Of a stretch of 64,000 nt of DNA, positions 18,670 to 28,097 are shown piece after piece. The notes beneath the pieces were generated by a model. The model searched no databases. It was not told the origin of the DNA and was given only the letters and a program-made list of their open reading frames with translations. Each line of letters begins with the position of its first letter. Within the stretch, counting starts at the first letter, position 1. A program made the position numbers and the translations under genes. The stretch spans positions 63,425-127,424 of the forward strand of contig NW_003314320.1 of the NCBI RefSeq assembly GCF_000143415.4, read 5' to 3'. The DNA comes from Selaginella moellendorffii (Eukaryota > Streptophyta > Lycopodiopsida > Selaginellales > Selaginellaceae).

Positions 18670-19680
18670 TTACGAGAAGATGAAAACCCACTTCCACTGC
18701 TTGAGCAAGGATTTTAATCCAAAGTTACGCCCCCGAATCTTCTTCACCGTGTAGAACTTCTTCTTCCTCCTCCCTCGCTTAAATCCCCTCCGGATCTTCA
18801 CCATGTCCACATCTTTGTCCGCCTTCATTCGATCGCGCTTGCGCTTCACTTTGGTCACGATGCGTCTCATCATCCTCTTGAGAGCTCTCTCGACTTTGGC
18901 CTTGCTACCTCTCTTGATAGTTCCTCTCAAGAACGCCATGACGCTCATCTGCTTCACTTTCTTCTTCTTCTTCTTCGTCTTTTTCTTCTTCTTCTTCTTC
19001 TTTTTCTTCGTTTTCTTCTTCTTCTCGGCCACCTCCGGCTGTGGAGCTCCTCCACTAACAACTATGGCAGTGGAAGTCGACGCAGACGGCATGGCGGTGG
19101 CAGCACTCACTGGAACGAGAGCTTGCTCCGCGCTGCCGATTGGAATCGGTCGTGAGCTTCGCTTAGACCTCTTCCTCGTAGATTCATGGACTTTCTTCTG
19201 CGCTGCCATGGAGATTTGCGACCACTCCTCGGCATGGTCTTGGCCGTGCTCGACATGCCAATCCTTCTTCAAGACCTCTTCTTTCGCCGCCGGTGGCTTG
19301 TCCAGCAACGAAGACCTCCTCTTAATCTCAACAACAGCGCCGCCGCCGCCGCCGCTCGTCGAGGGCTGATCGCTGCCTTTCGCCTGCTCGCTCGATTCAT
19401 CCGGTCGGCTGCCAGCGTCAGCGATCGGACTAAAGCTCGAGAACCAGATCATCGGCTGCTGGACGACGGGCTCCCTGTCCGCCTCGAAGATCCTCACATC
19501 CTCCGATTCGGCAAAGCTTACGCGCTTCCTCGGCGGCGGCGCGGCGGGGAGAACTGGAGAGGAGTACCTGAATTTCGGGACGTCGGGCCTGCTGCTCCGC
19601 TCAAGCAGGCTCAATCGCCTCGCCGGGGGCGGCGGCGGCTTCTCGTCCGCCATTCTCCCCCCAAAACTCGATTGATTCAC
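18670..19680 (-). CDS. Intronless lysine-rich, probably nuclear, protein of unknown function with a PP1-docking motif
   Basis: 336 codons starting MNQSSFGGRMADEK, with a second in-frame Met at codon 10. The first 100 residues are Pro/Arg-rich and contain RKRVSFAE, a perfect R-V-x-F docking motif for protein phosphatase 1 preceded by basic residues. The middle is Ser/Ala-rich. From about residue 225 there is a run of some thirty mostly Lys residues, then a strongly basic C-terminus (RGTIKRGSK, VKRKRDRMK, RRGFKRGRRKKK) ending KQWKWVFIFS. Nuclear or nucleolar location is inferred from charge. I recognise no domain. The Lys tract is (TTC/TTT)n on the plus strand and may vary in length. A 3' fragment is duplicated at 14160-14345, which supports this frame being an established locus but not its function. 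Confidence 0.55.
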   Translation of the reverse strand: MNQSSFGGRMADEKPPPPPARRLSLLERSSRPDVPKFRYSSPVLPAAPPPRKRVSFAESEDVRIFEADREPVVQQPMIWFSSFSPIADAGSRPDESSEQAKGSDQPSTSGGGGGAVVEIKRRSSLLDKPPAAKEEVLKKDWHVEHGQDHAEEWSQISMAAQKKVHESTRKRSKRSSRPIPIGSAEQALVPVSAATAMPSASTSTAIVVSGGAPQPEVAEKKKKTKKKKKKKKKKTKKKKKKVKQMSVMAFLRGTIKRGSKAKVERALKRMMRRIVTKVKRKRDRMKADKDVDMVKIRRGFKRGRRKKKFYTVKKIRGRNFGLKSLLKQWKWVFIFS

Positions 19681-19823
19681 GCGACCATTTATAGGGTTCT
19701 TGAATAACTGATGAGACGAATATTCGCTAGCTTTAAGCGGCGCCGCTTATTTTCGTTTGCCCCTTTAGTTTTTAAAGCGGCGGCGCCGCTAATCGCCCTC
19801 CCATCTTTTAGGGTTTATCAGGT

Positions 19824-20170
19824 ATGTCGCAGGACGCATCGCGAGTGATCCGATCGTTCCGCCCTTCGGGGCCTATGTTCCCGATGAAGGCCGTGCCCGC
19901 CGTGCTGGGCTCCTTCGTCTTTGCCTACGTTTGCCAGGATCTCATCTCCAATCGCAAGATCTTTGGAGGCAAGTGAAATTTCTCCCCGCCCTAATTCTCC
20001 CTGGAACGCGCATTCGATTCTCTGTGGCAGGCACCACTCCGCGCACCATGACGCCCGAGTGGATCGCCGAGACGGAGAGGAGGTACGATGAGGGCTGGCC
20101 GCGCACGGCGTCGGAGAATCCAGTCGTGATGAACCCTATTTCTCGAAGGAACTGGCGCAAGGTGGAGTAA
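19824..20170 (+). CDS. Small single-helix protein, probably a mitochondrial complex I accessory subunit (ESSS/NDUFB11-like), with a GC-AG intron
   Basis: Two exons, 19824-19968 and 20031-20170, encode 94 residues. The N-terminus is basic, followed by a hydrophobic helix (AVPAVLGSFVFAYVCQDL), then FGGTTPRTMTPEWIAETERR and a conserved-looking end WPRTASENPVVMNPISRRN. The C-terminal WPRTA...VVMNPISR pattern recalls the small plant complex I protein annotated as ESSS, but this is from memory and tentative. The intron begins GCAAGT and ends CAG: the only in-frame join is GGAG|GCAAGT...GGCAG|GCACC. The GT two codons later would shift frame. TAGGGTTT lies 14 bp before the ATG. Confidence 0.6.
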
Positions 20171-20392
20171 AACGAAGAGAGAGCTCGAGAAATAAACAAT
20201 GTAGCCCAGGTGCTTAAGCTCTTAAGACGAGGTTTTGTTTTGCTTTGTGTCAATCTAATCCGATAACGCAAATTCGTGGTCGAGAAGTGGAATATTGGAG
20301 GGGAATCAATATTTAATTTGCAGCCATTGTGCGCATGCCACCTGGCGTGTGTTCTCCACCCTTCCTGGCCTGAGAATAGTGCCACGTGTGCG

Positions 20393-20398
20393 CCGCGT
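20393..20398. promoter_or_regulatory. G-box upstream of Rubisco activase
   Basis: CACGTG within GCCACGTGTG, about 150 bp before the Rubisco activase ATG. G-boxes are typical of light-regulated photosynthesis genes; activity here is inferred. Confidence 0.5.
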
Positions 20399-20544
20399 GA
20401 TCCAGCCGCGCGGTTTTGCTGCGCGGTTTGCACAATGTGTGCCTGAGAACCACGCGATTGTGTTTTTATCTTGTGTCTAGAAGAAGCGCCACTCCCCCTC
20501 TCGCAATACCTAGCTCTCCCAGCGCTCTCCCTCGCTCGCTCGCA

Positions 20545-22426
20545 ATGGCGTCGTCTCTCCAGGCGGTCCCCGTTGCTCAGGTATAATCTCTCCTCTGGAT
20601 CGCATCCATGGATTCTTGCTCCTGGCGCTAGATTGCTACATTTCCATCGCTGCAATGCGAGGCATCGATCGATTCTCGGCACACTTTCTTCAAGAATTGT
20701 TCCTCTTGCTCGAAATATCACGTATCGATCGATCGCGAAATCTTTCCTGATTTCGTTTCGTTGATAATGCATCGTGTTTTGTCGTCTCCACAACGCATTG
20801 ATTAGATCCAGCGCATTCTTGCTCGCGATCGAGAATTCACTGACCTGTCTTGTTCCTTTCTCACAGGCTGTGAGCTTACCAGCGCAGAAATCCTCATCCA
20901 AGGTGGCCTGTCTCAATTCCCAGTTTCTCGGCCTCAACCTGAAAAGGAAGAATGCGTTCCAAGCATCGCTCTCGCATGCTATGGGACATAGCCGGGTGGT
21001 TTGCGAGTCTTCGAGCACAGAGGACGAAACAAAGCAGTCGGCGAAAGATAGATGGGGGGGCTTGGCGACCGATATCTCGGACGACCAGCAGGACATTACT
21101 CGTGGCAAGGGAATGGTGGACACTCTCTACCAAGGAGCCATGGGAATGGGAACCCAGACTGCTATCATGAGTAGCTACGAGTACATCAGCACGGCCCAGC
21201 GCAAGTAAGCTTCTTCTTCTACGTCAAAGTTGCTCGTTTTTTTATTTTTCCTGATCCATTGATGATGTTGTGAATGGAATTCGTCCAGCTTTGCTTTTGA
21301 CAACACCAAGGACGGCTTTTACATCGCACCCGCGTTCATGGAGAAGCTGATGATCCATATTGCCAAGAACTTCATGTCACTTCCAAACATCAAGGCAAGC
21401 TAATTTACAAGTTTTTTGAAGTTTTTCCTAAATGGATGCGATACAATGTCCCAGGTGCCACTCATTCTTGGAATCTGGGGAGGCAAAGGTCAGGGGAAGT
21501 CATTCCAGTGCGAGCTCGTATTTTCCAAGCTTGGTGTCAAGTAAGTTCATTGTTTGTTCATTGTTTGTTCAAGTCATTGATTCTCATGTTTTTGCTGGCA
21601 GCCCGATTATGATGAGTGCTGGAGAACTCGAGAGTGGAAATGCAGGAGAGCCTGCTAAACTCATCCGGCAGAGATACCGCGAGGCTGCGGATATCATCAA
21701 GAAGAAAGGAAAGATGTGCTGCCTCTTCATCAACGATCTGGATGCCGGTGCTGGACGAATGGGTGGCACCACCCAGTACACCGTCAACAACCAGATGGTG
21801 AACGCAACGCTCATGAACATCGCTGACAATCCGACCAACGTCCAGCTCCCTGGAATCTACAACAAGGAGGAGATCCCCCGAGTTCCAATCATCGTCACAG
21901 GAAACGACTTCTCCACGCTCTACGCGCCGCTCATCCGAGATGGTCGTATGGAGAAGTACTACTGGGCGCCAACCCGCGAGGACAGGATAGGAGTTTGCAA
22001 GGGGATCTTCCGCACGGATGGGATCGCCGAGGACGACATGGTGAAGCTTGTGGATGCATTCCCAGGCCAATCCATCGGTACGCGGAACTTCTCTCGATAG
22101 ACACTCCGCAAGTTCTCACTCCTTTTTTCGTTTCGTCTTTCGCAGATTTCTTCGGTGCTCTAAGAGCAAGAGTGTACGATGACGAGGTCCGGAAGTGGAT
22201 CGAATCCACCGGCGTGGAGAACATTGGATCCAAGCTCGTCAACTCAAGGGACGGGCCACCAACGTTTGCCAAGCCGGCCATGACCATCAACAAGCTCATG
22301 TCGTACGGATACATGCTCGTCAAGGAGCAAGAGAACGTCAAGAGGGTCCAACTCGCCGAGAAGTACATGTCCGAGGCCGCCTTGGGCGATGCCAACGAAG
22401 ACGCCATCAAGCAAGGCACCTTTTAA
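20545..22426 (+). CDS. RCA: Rubisco activase, short (beta-type) form
   Basis: Stromal AAA+ ATPase that removes inhibitory sugar phosphates from Rubisco. Six exons: 20545-20580, 20867-21204, 21289-21394, 21455-21540, 21602-22077 and 22146-22426, giving 440 residues. The transit peptide covers roughly the first 55 residues. Landmarks: the Trp-containing [20 protein letters not shown] segment near the mature start, Walker A GGKGQGKS (169-176), Walker [11 protein letters not shown], sensor region [20 protein letters not shown], and the C-terminal [20 protein letters not shown]. It ends at [12 protein letters not shown], so the redox-regulated C-terminal extension with paired Cys of the alpha form is absent. 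The third intron starts GCAAGC rather than GT. A G-box lies about 150 bp upstream. Confidence 0.96.
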
Positions 22427-22715
22427 GCTTACTCCAAGCTCTCTCTCGCTCGGTGATCGCAAGAGGTATTGTAACGCTCCACTCTTTTATTTCACGCCAA
22501 GTCTCTCGAGACTATATCTTCTTCTTCTTCCACAACAAATATGAATATATACATGCCCTTTCGAAAAACTGGAAGCACGAGAGTTAGATAACAGAGAGAT
22601 GGAATCTATCTACACGTACCATCTATTGGGACGAAGTGTATGATCGATCACACCGCAGGCTCTGGCTTATTTGTACGAGTTTTTTTTTTTCGAGAGGAGG
22701 AGGCTTGGAAAAGTC

Positions 22716-24105
22716 TCACCACACATTGGCGGCTCTTCTCCTGTTGACAAGTGGCTCGCGATAACCCTCTGGGACCTCCTCCAGTGCCTCGGCCTCATTA
22801 ACAAGGTGATAGTCCTCTTCTTCGACAATCTGGCCACCAGCAGGAGGTTGATCCCTGGTTGTCACATTCTGCGAGAAAAACAAAGAAGGCCATTACAAAC
22901 AGAAGACCCGAGAAACGAAGAGAGAAAACGAGAAAGCAAAGCTCTACTTTGGTTAACAAAGCTCGGCGATGGGAGTCGAGAGGATAAGGCTCGGGAAGAA
23001 GTACGAAAAAGAGGAAGGAGGCTTTGGCTCACAAAAAGGACTCGGAGTTTCGTTTTCAAGTTTGAAGAAGCTTTTAGTTGGTCTTGACAGGAGGGTGTGG
23101 ATTGCTGTTTGGATGCGGGTGTGGTGGATTGAACGATGCCTGTGCATCAGGATGGACGGGAAGTTGTGAGCCATCTGAGGGTTCAGTGACGGCCACATAG
23201 TTTGCTACGGTTGTGTAGCCATAGTTCGAGGCAAGGGTGAAGGAGCGTCTCAGCCAGCCAGGTCTACTTTCCTATAGAAGAAGTTCGAGAGTGGCAAAGA
23301 AACGGGGTTAAAGGACGCGTTTCTGCTAGCTTAACACTCGAAATGAAGAAAAACGTAACAAAGCGTACCTGAGTTACGACGGGAGGGTTCGGAGTTTGCG
23401 AAGCCACGTAGTGAAGGAGCTCCAAGAACCTGGCTTGCACGTACATCGCAGCTCTCTGCCAGTAATTGTAAGCCAAATCCCCTGCCCGAGTCTTCAACTC
23501 GTTCAGGTGGCGATCGATCGTTGGCTCGTGGAAAGAGACGTATGGTTTCAGGAACGTCATGTATATGTAGGTGGCCCCCTGGAACAACGAGTGCTGGTTA
23601 TCATCCCTTGAAAGAACAACTAAGAAAGTACCAGACCTTTGTTTTGGGATACCACAGATAGATGATAAATGCGACCTTTGCTTCGTTGTACATTGGAAAC
23701 CTGGAGAAACAAGCTTAATAAGTTCTTGCTCTTAAGAAGAAAAAAAGAAAGAAATGGAAGAGTAAGCTCGTACCAAGAGATGAAAGTGTCCCCGATGCGC
23801 TCAAATATCGTCAAAACCGCGATGATCATCCTGATCGAGGCAAAGAAATGAACAAAACAAACAGTGTTCTTCTCTCCAACAAGGATAGGAAAGGGAAAAG
23901 TCACGCATTACCAGTACTGGCACCAGAATCGAAGAGCATCAATGTCTGGACGGCTCTTTTCGACGCCTTTGAAGCACTCGTAAGCGGGATAGGCATAGCC
24001 GACAACCATTCTACAAGAAAAACATCGCCAAGAAAGCGATTGTCACTCGAGAATCACGAAGGAAATCGAGACTTACAGGATCAATCGCGTCACAATGGAG
24101 CCCAT
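22716..24105 (-). CDS. HVA22/TB2-DP1 (REEP) family membrane-shaping protein
   Basis: ER-membrane proteins of this family insert hairpin helices that curve tubules; barley HVA22 is stress-induced. Seven exons by frame and splice signals: 24077-24105, 23912-24010, 23774-23830, 23637-23700, 23369-23578, 23089-23271 and 22716-22868, giving 264 residues. The N-terminus MGSIVTRLILMVVGYAYPAY, then ECFKGVEKSRPDIDALRFWC, QYWMIIAVLTIFERIGDTFI, EAKVAFIIYLWYPKTKGATY and a YMTFLKPYVSFHE block is the complete TB2/DP1 domain. The C-terminal third is variable and Pro/His-rich, then acidic. The last intron is the least certain join (donor CCT|GTCAAG): without it the protein would stop at 23074-23076. The final exon reads as coding (EEEDYHLVNEAEALEEVPEG), which favours it. 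It is convergent with RCA and divergent from the gene at 24351. Confidence 0.85.
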
Positions 24106-24350
24106 GGCCGTGACGAACAGCGCCGCCGCCCGCCCAGCCCTGCCCAGCGCCAAGAAACGAGTAAAAGAAGTTCCAAAATCTCTTCCCTCACATATCAAAC
24201 CAAATAGCCCTATTTCGGGTTTAAGTTTAAGCCATTTAAACGGGCGCGTCCGTTAACGCAAATCCGACGTGTCATAGCAGTTTCCGTCAGTCAATTAGGG
24301 CTAGGGTTTTTTAAAAAACAAAGAAAGATAGCTTTGCCCCGGGCGTGGCT

Positions 24351-25341
24351 ATGGCGGGGCGAGAGGTGAGGGAGTACACCAATCTCAGCGATTCGCGAGG
24401 TAAGATCTCCAAAAAATTTCCTGCTACATCCGAATTCGCTGCTAGAATAAGGGATTTGGGGTGGAATGTGGGCTGAATTTTCGATTTCTTGCAGATAAGA
24501 GATGGTATTCCAAGGGTTTGAGAGACAAGATAGATGATGAAGATGCGGCGTTCAAGAAGATGGTCGCCAGGGTTAGTGAACCGGCCATACTGGTTTTAAG
24601 CTTCTATTTTTTCGCTTCCAGTCGAGCGATGTTACTGAGAACTTGCCCTGACAGGGATATTGGCGCTGCGAAACAGATGCAAGAGGTAGCAGGGGAACGC
24701 GGAGGGTATTTGCATGGACGAGGCGGTACTGTTCTTCACTTAGTTTTTGAATTCCTTGCATTTCTCTAGGAAAAGCTCGTTTTTTTTCTTGGTTTTCTCA
24801 CGTTTTCCTGGGAGGTTCTTTGCAGCTCTTGACAGCGATGATCTTCTCTACCTCAAAGAACAGATGGAAGCCGAGGAGGATGCCGAGAGGGTGAGGAGGA
24901 GATCAGAGAAGAAGGCGTTTGATGCGTTTAAGATATCCTTCACACTTTTGAGACGGCTATCTCTTTTTCCGTGATTGATCTCCTTGACGCGAGTTTTCCA
25001 GCACAAAGCGGCCAGCTTAGTGGACGCTTCTCAAGCTCCGGCGTTCCCTGCAATCCGTGTAGAGCCCAAGCCAAGGAGTGGAATCCGGTACTGGTTAAGT
25101 TCAAGCGTGGTTCTTTTTGTGACTTGGCTCTTGTAGGCAACAGGATCTACTTAAGAGCATTGTGGAAGTAAAGCCGAAGAGAGTTCGTGTTGCTGGCCCT
25201 GCGACGAATGATCGTGTTGAAGCACGATCGCCGAGTCCAGCAGCTCCTACTACTTTGCAGCCACAATCCACTACAGAAGCTAAAGATGGCGACATTGGTT
25301 TGCTGGGTTTAGCGTACCAAAGCTCTGACGAAGATGAGTAG
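24351..25341 (+). CDS. Conserved acidic coiled-coil protein of unknown function, containing a U12-type AT-AC intron
   Basis: Six exons: 24351-24399, 24495-24571, 24677-24725, 24826-24932, 25005-25087 and 25137-25341, giving 189 residues. The product reads MAGREVREYTNLSDSRDKRW, then KIDDEDAAFKKMVARMQEVA, GERGGYLHGRGALDSDDLLY, a charged helix with EAEEDAERVRRRSEKKAF, then RVEPKPRSGIRQQDLLK and VEVKPKRVRV, ending GLLGLAYQSSDEDE. I recognise these blocks as a protein conserved across plants but know no function; the basic KPKR patch and acidic tail suggest a nuclear protein (inference). The other introns are GT-AG; intron 4 is AT-AC. TAGGGTTT lies about 45 bp before the ATG. It shares a 245-bp divergent promoter region with the HVA22 gene. 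Confidence 0.8.
24933..25004 (+). other. U12-type AT-AC intron
   Basis: The 72-bp intron starts with ATATCCTT, the exact U12 5' splice-site consensus. It contains TCCTTGAC (24981-24988), close to the TCCTTAAC branch consensus, with the branch A 17 nt before the end, and it terminates in CAGCAC. Removal joins codons AAG and AAA in frame, giving DAFKKAASLVD; retention or any GT-AG alternative breaks the frame. Confidence 0.85.
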
Positions 25342-25548
25342 CGGGCATTCTATAAATAAATGAAGGTGATTTGTATAAAATGAATGATATCTATGTTACT
25401 TTGTACAATTGAGATCGAGCTTAAAAGCTTGTGAGTTTTATCAACATAGACAACAAAGATGATATCATGGAAGAACTTTTCCAAATTCCAGGAACTTGGA
25501 AAAACTTGGAAGATCCATCCTTGTGTTCCCTGTGTGGTACTTTCTCTT

Positions 25549-27486
25549 CTATCCTAAAATATATGGGAGGGGACTGCAAGGATCCAACTGATGTAAATTT
25601 TGAGCAACTTTAATACTTACATTCTTAGCTCCATGGATCTTTCGTGCATTAAGTATGGACGTCCACTCCTCAACGTTAGGATGAAATGGCATGGAGGCGG
25701 CAAGCTCCTCGGCCTCCTCCACTCTTCCCGACCGTCCTAGCAGATCCACCATGCACTTGAAGTGCTCCGCAGTCGCCACAAGCTCGTAGTCGAGCTCCAT
25801 CGCCACAAAGTAGCACCAAGCACTGGACAAGCTCCCTGCGTGAACGCTCGCAGAGAGAAGCGCCAGGAAAGTGATTCCATCCGGCTGGAGCCCCTCGCAC
25901 TGCATCTTTGAGTAGCACCGCTCGGCGTCTCTCCACAGCCCGTTCTGAGCGAAAGCTGTGATCATAGCGTTCCATGACACGGCATCGGCGTTGTTCATTC
26001 GCTCAAACACCACCTCTGCGCGACCGAGGAGCCCGAACTTACCATACATGTTGATCATCGCATTTGCAACCAGCAAATCCTTCTCGAGCTTGCTGCCGCT
26101 GATGGAGCCGTGAAGATCTCTCCCTTCCCTGCTGCTCGAGAAGCTCGCACAGGCATCGAAAGCACAGGCCAGAGCCACAGCGTCGGGATCCATGCCTTCC
26201 AAGTCCATGAGTCGAAAGAGGAGGAACGGTTCTCTGTGGTAGCCGCTCTGGGAGTAAGCAGTGAGCATCACAGTCCACGAGACCACGTCTCGATGCGGCA
26301 TTTGGTCGAAGGCATCCCTGGCTTGATCGAGCCTGTTGTGTTGTGCGAGACAACTTATCATGCCGTTCCATGACTGGACATTCTTGTCGGGTGTCTGCTG
26401 GAAGTAGTGACGCGCTGTCTGGAAGTCCCCGCAGTGAGCAGCCGCAATGACTATGGCGTTCCACAAGATGGTGTCTCGGTTGGGGATCTTGTCAAATAGC
26501 TTCCTTGCTGCCTCCAGATCCCCGACACGACCATATCCAACGATGATCGCTGTCTGGCAGACCAGATCTTCCTCGAATGGTGTGGTGCTTAGCAAGCGTA
26601 GTGCTTTAGAAGGATACCCCGACTCTGCATACGCTGAAACCATAGCTCTCCAGGACACTCGATCACGTCGCGGCATCTTGTCGAAGAGCTCCTTGGCATC
26701 TTGAAGCTGGGATCTTCGTGAGTAAGCAGTGATCATGAAGTTCCATAGCTCTGGAGGAGGACCATGATCTTCTTCTTCTTCTTCCTCCGCTAGCCGATCA
26801 AATAGGCCACGGGCTTGTTGCATATATCCAGCCCGGGCATACGCCATCACCATCGTTGTCCAAGTGATGGCATTGCGTTGAGACGAAGGCATTCTCTCAA
26901 AGAGCTCTCTCGCATCTTTGAGATCCCCGTTCTTCACGTACGCGCTGATCATCGCGTTCCACGAGACTTGGTTTGGAGCCTGGAGCCCGTCAAACATCTG
27001 CTTGGCGAGTTTGAGATCGCCATCCCTGGCAGCTGCCGTGATCATAATGTTCCACGAAGCCACGTCTTTGCTCGGCATCCTGCTAAACGTTCTCCGTGCC
27101 TCTTCCAAGAACCCATTCTGCGCTTGGGCCGATACCAACGCGTTCCAAGAGACCACGTTGCGCTGTGGCATTTTGTCGAAGAAGAGCCGCGCGTCGTCGA
27201 GATACCCGTTCTGGGCATATGTCGCGAGCATGATGTTGAAAGCCACAACGTTGGGCCTGTCGATCGCGTCGAACACCTGCCGGGCATCTCTCACACTACC
27301 GCACTTGCCGTACATGTGGACGAGGAGATTGGCCAGGTACCTGTCTCGACTGTAGCTGCTTCCGAGTACGAGAGAGTGAACCTTTCTAGCCTGGGTCAAG
27401 TCTTTTGCACGTCGGACCAATCTTGCGAGTCCATCAGCACTGTGATCTTCCGGTGATGCTGGGAGAGGCATCACCTCTTCAATCAA
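25549..27486 (-). CDS. PPR protein of PLS/S-repeat type
   Basis: Intronless, 645 codons. A leader with DGLARLVRRAKDLTQARKVH is followed by about sixteen PPR repeats from residue 50 (VVAFNIMLATYAQNGYLDDA, VVSWNALVSAQAQNGFLEEA, and so on), then L/P-type repeats with the LEGMDPDAVALACAFDACAS signature and an E1-like end (EEWTSILNARKIHG to SPLPYILG). No DYW domain. A function in organellar RNA processing is inferred from the family. An Asp/Glu run (LAEEEEEEDHG) lies inside one repeat linker. ATGs at 27486 and 27471 are both possible. A decayed copy of its middle repeats lies at 29341-29625, beyond the terpene synthase. Confidence 0.87.
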   Translation of the reverse strand: MIEEVMPLPASPEDHSADGLARLVRRAKDLTQARKVHSLVLGSSYSRDRYLANLLVHMYGKCGSVRDARQVFDAIDRPNVVAFNIMLATYAQNGYLDDARLFFDKMPQRNVVSWNALVSAQAQNGFLEEARRTFSRMPSKDVASWNIMITAAARDGDLKLAKQMFDGLQAPNQVSWNAMISAYVKNGDLKDARELFERMPSSQRNAITWTTMVMAYARAGYMQQARGLFDRLAEEEEEEDHGPPPELWNFMITAYSRRSQLQDAKELFDKMPRRDRVSWRAMVSAYAESGYPSKALRLLSTTPFEEDLVCQTAIIVGYGRVGDLEAARKLFDKIPNRDTILWNAIVIAAAHCGDFQTARHYFQQTPDKNVQSWNGMISCLAQHNRLDQARDAFDQMPHRDVVSWTVMLTAYSQSGYHREPFLLFRLMDLEGMDPDAVALACAFDACASFSSSREGRDLHGSISGSKLEKDLLVANAMINMYGKFGLLGRAEVVFERMNNADAVSWNAMITAFAQNGLWRDAERCYSKMQCEGLQPDGITFLALLSASVHAGSLSSAWCYFVAMELDYELVATAEHFKCMVDLLGRSGRVEEAEELAASMPFHPNVEEWTSILNARKIHGAKNVSIKVAQNLHQLDPCSPLPYILG

Positions 27487-27860
27487 ACAAAGGAAAGTTA
27501 TTGAGTCATAATGTATTCTTTAACAACTCATAGGGATCTTGCAGCTCTGGCAATGCGGTTCGCCTGAAGGAGTGATCGATTTTCTATGTATCGAGTTTCA
27601 AGCTCTCTTCTTCAAGCTGTAGAGAAACTTATATCACAATTGTTTGAATGCCCCCAAGAGCGAAAACTAGAAGCGAACCACTAGGTAGTTGAGATAATTA
27701 GAGGGTTGACCTCTCCAAACAAGAACACGAGAGAAGAGTGATCGTGCTCTCCAAGTCAAATTGATCCGGATTTTACGGAATTATTTGGAATAGCTGCAAA
27801 TGATTATGATAGTACTAAATAATTGGTAGATTCTCTCCTCTTACAATTCCATCGCGCTGT
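27487..27860. other. Intergenic, PPR promoter side
   Basis: No gene seen. This holds the upstream region of the minus-strand PPR gene; no clear motif. Confidence 0.4.
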
Positions 27861-28097
27861 GGACAAAACGGGCAGCTTGACGTGAAACTTAGTATAAATC
27901 GAAGACCTGTCGAAGCCATTGTGATTGACAGAGAGTCCGTGTTTAACAGAAGCTACAAATGGTTCATGCTAGTACTATTGTTCCAATCCAAGCGGACAAA
28001 CCGGGCAGCATGACGTGAAACTTAATATAAATCGAAGAGCTGTTGAAACCATTGTGCTTGACAGAAAGAAATGGGGAGCCTGTGTTTGCAGAAGCTA
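27861..28097 (+). repeat. Direct duplication of the terpene synthase promoter and start region
   Basis: Two copies about 133 bp apart (27861-27957 and 27994-28097) share the GACGTGAAACTTA block, a TATAAAT box (27893-27899 and 28026-28032), the ACCATTGTG-TTGACAG leader and the AGAAGCTA codons. Only the second copy has the ATG: in the first, about 10 bp including the start codon is absent. The second TATA box lies about 40 bp before the ATG, implying a very short leader. Confidence 0.8.

Noticed and set aside
19942-21123. 393-codon minus-strand frame over Rubisco activase
   Set aside because: Antisense of two well-supported spliced genes; no recognisable domain.
23074-23076. TAA as the natural end of the HVA22-family gene
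   Set aside because: Not excluded, but the 153-bp stretch 22716-22868 reads as an in-phase acidic exon with an acceptor, so the longer model is preferred.
26815-27456. 213-codon plus-strand frame opposite the PPR gene
   Set aside because: PPR repeats commonly leave the antisense frame open; the sequence is the periodic mirror of the repeats.
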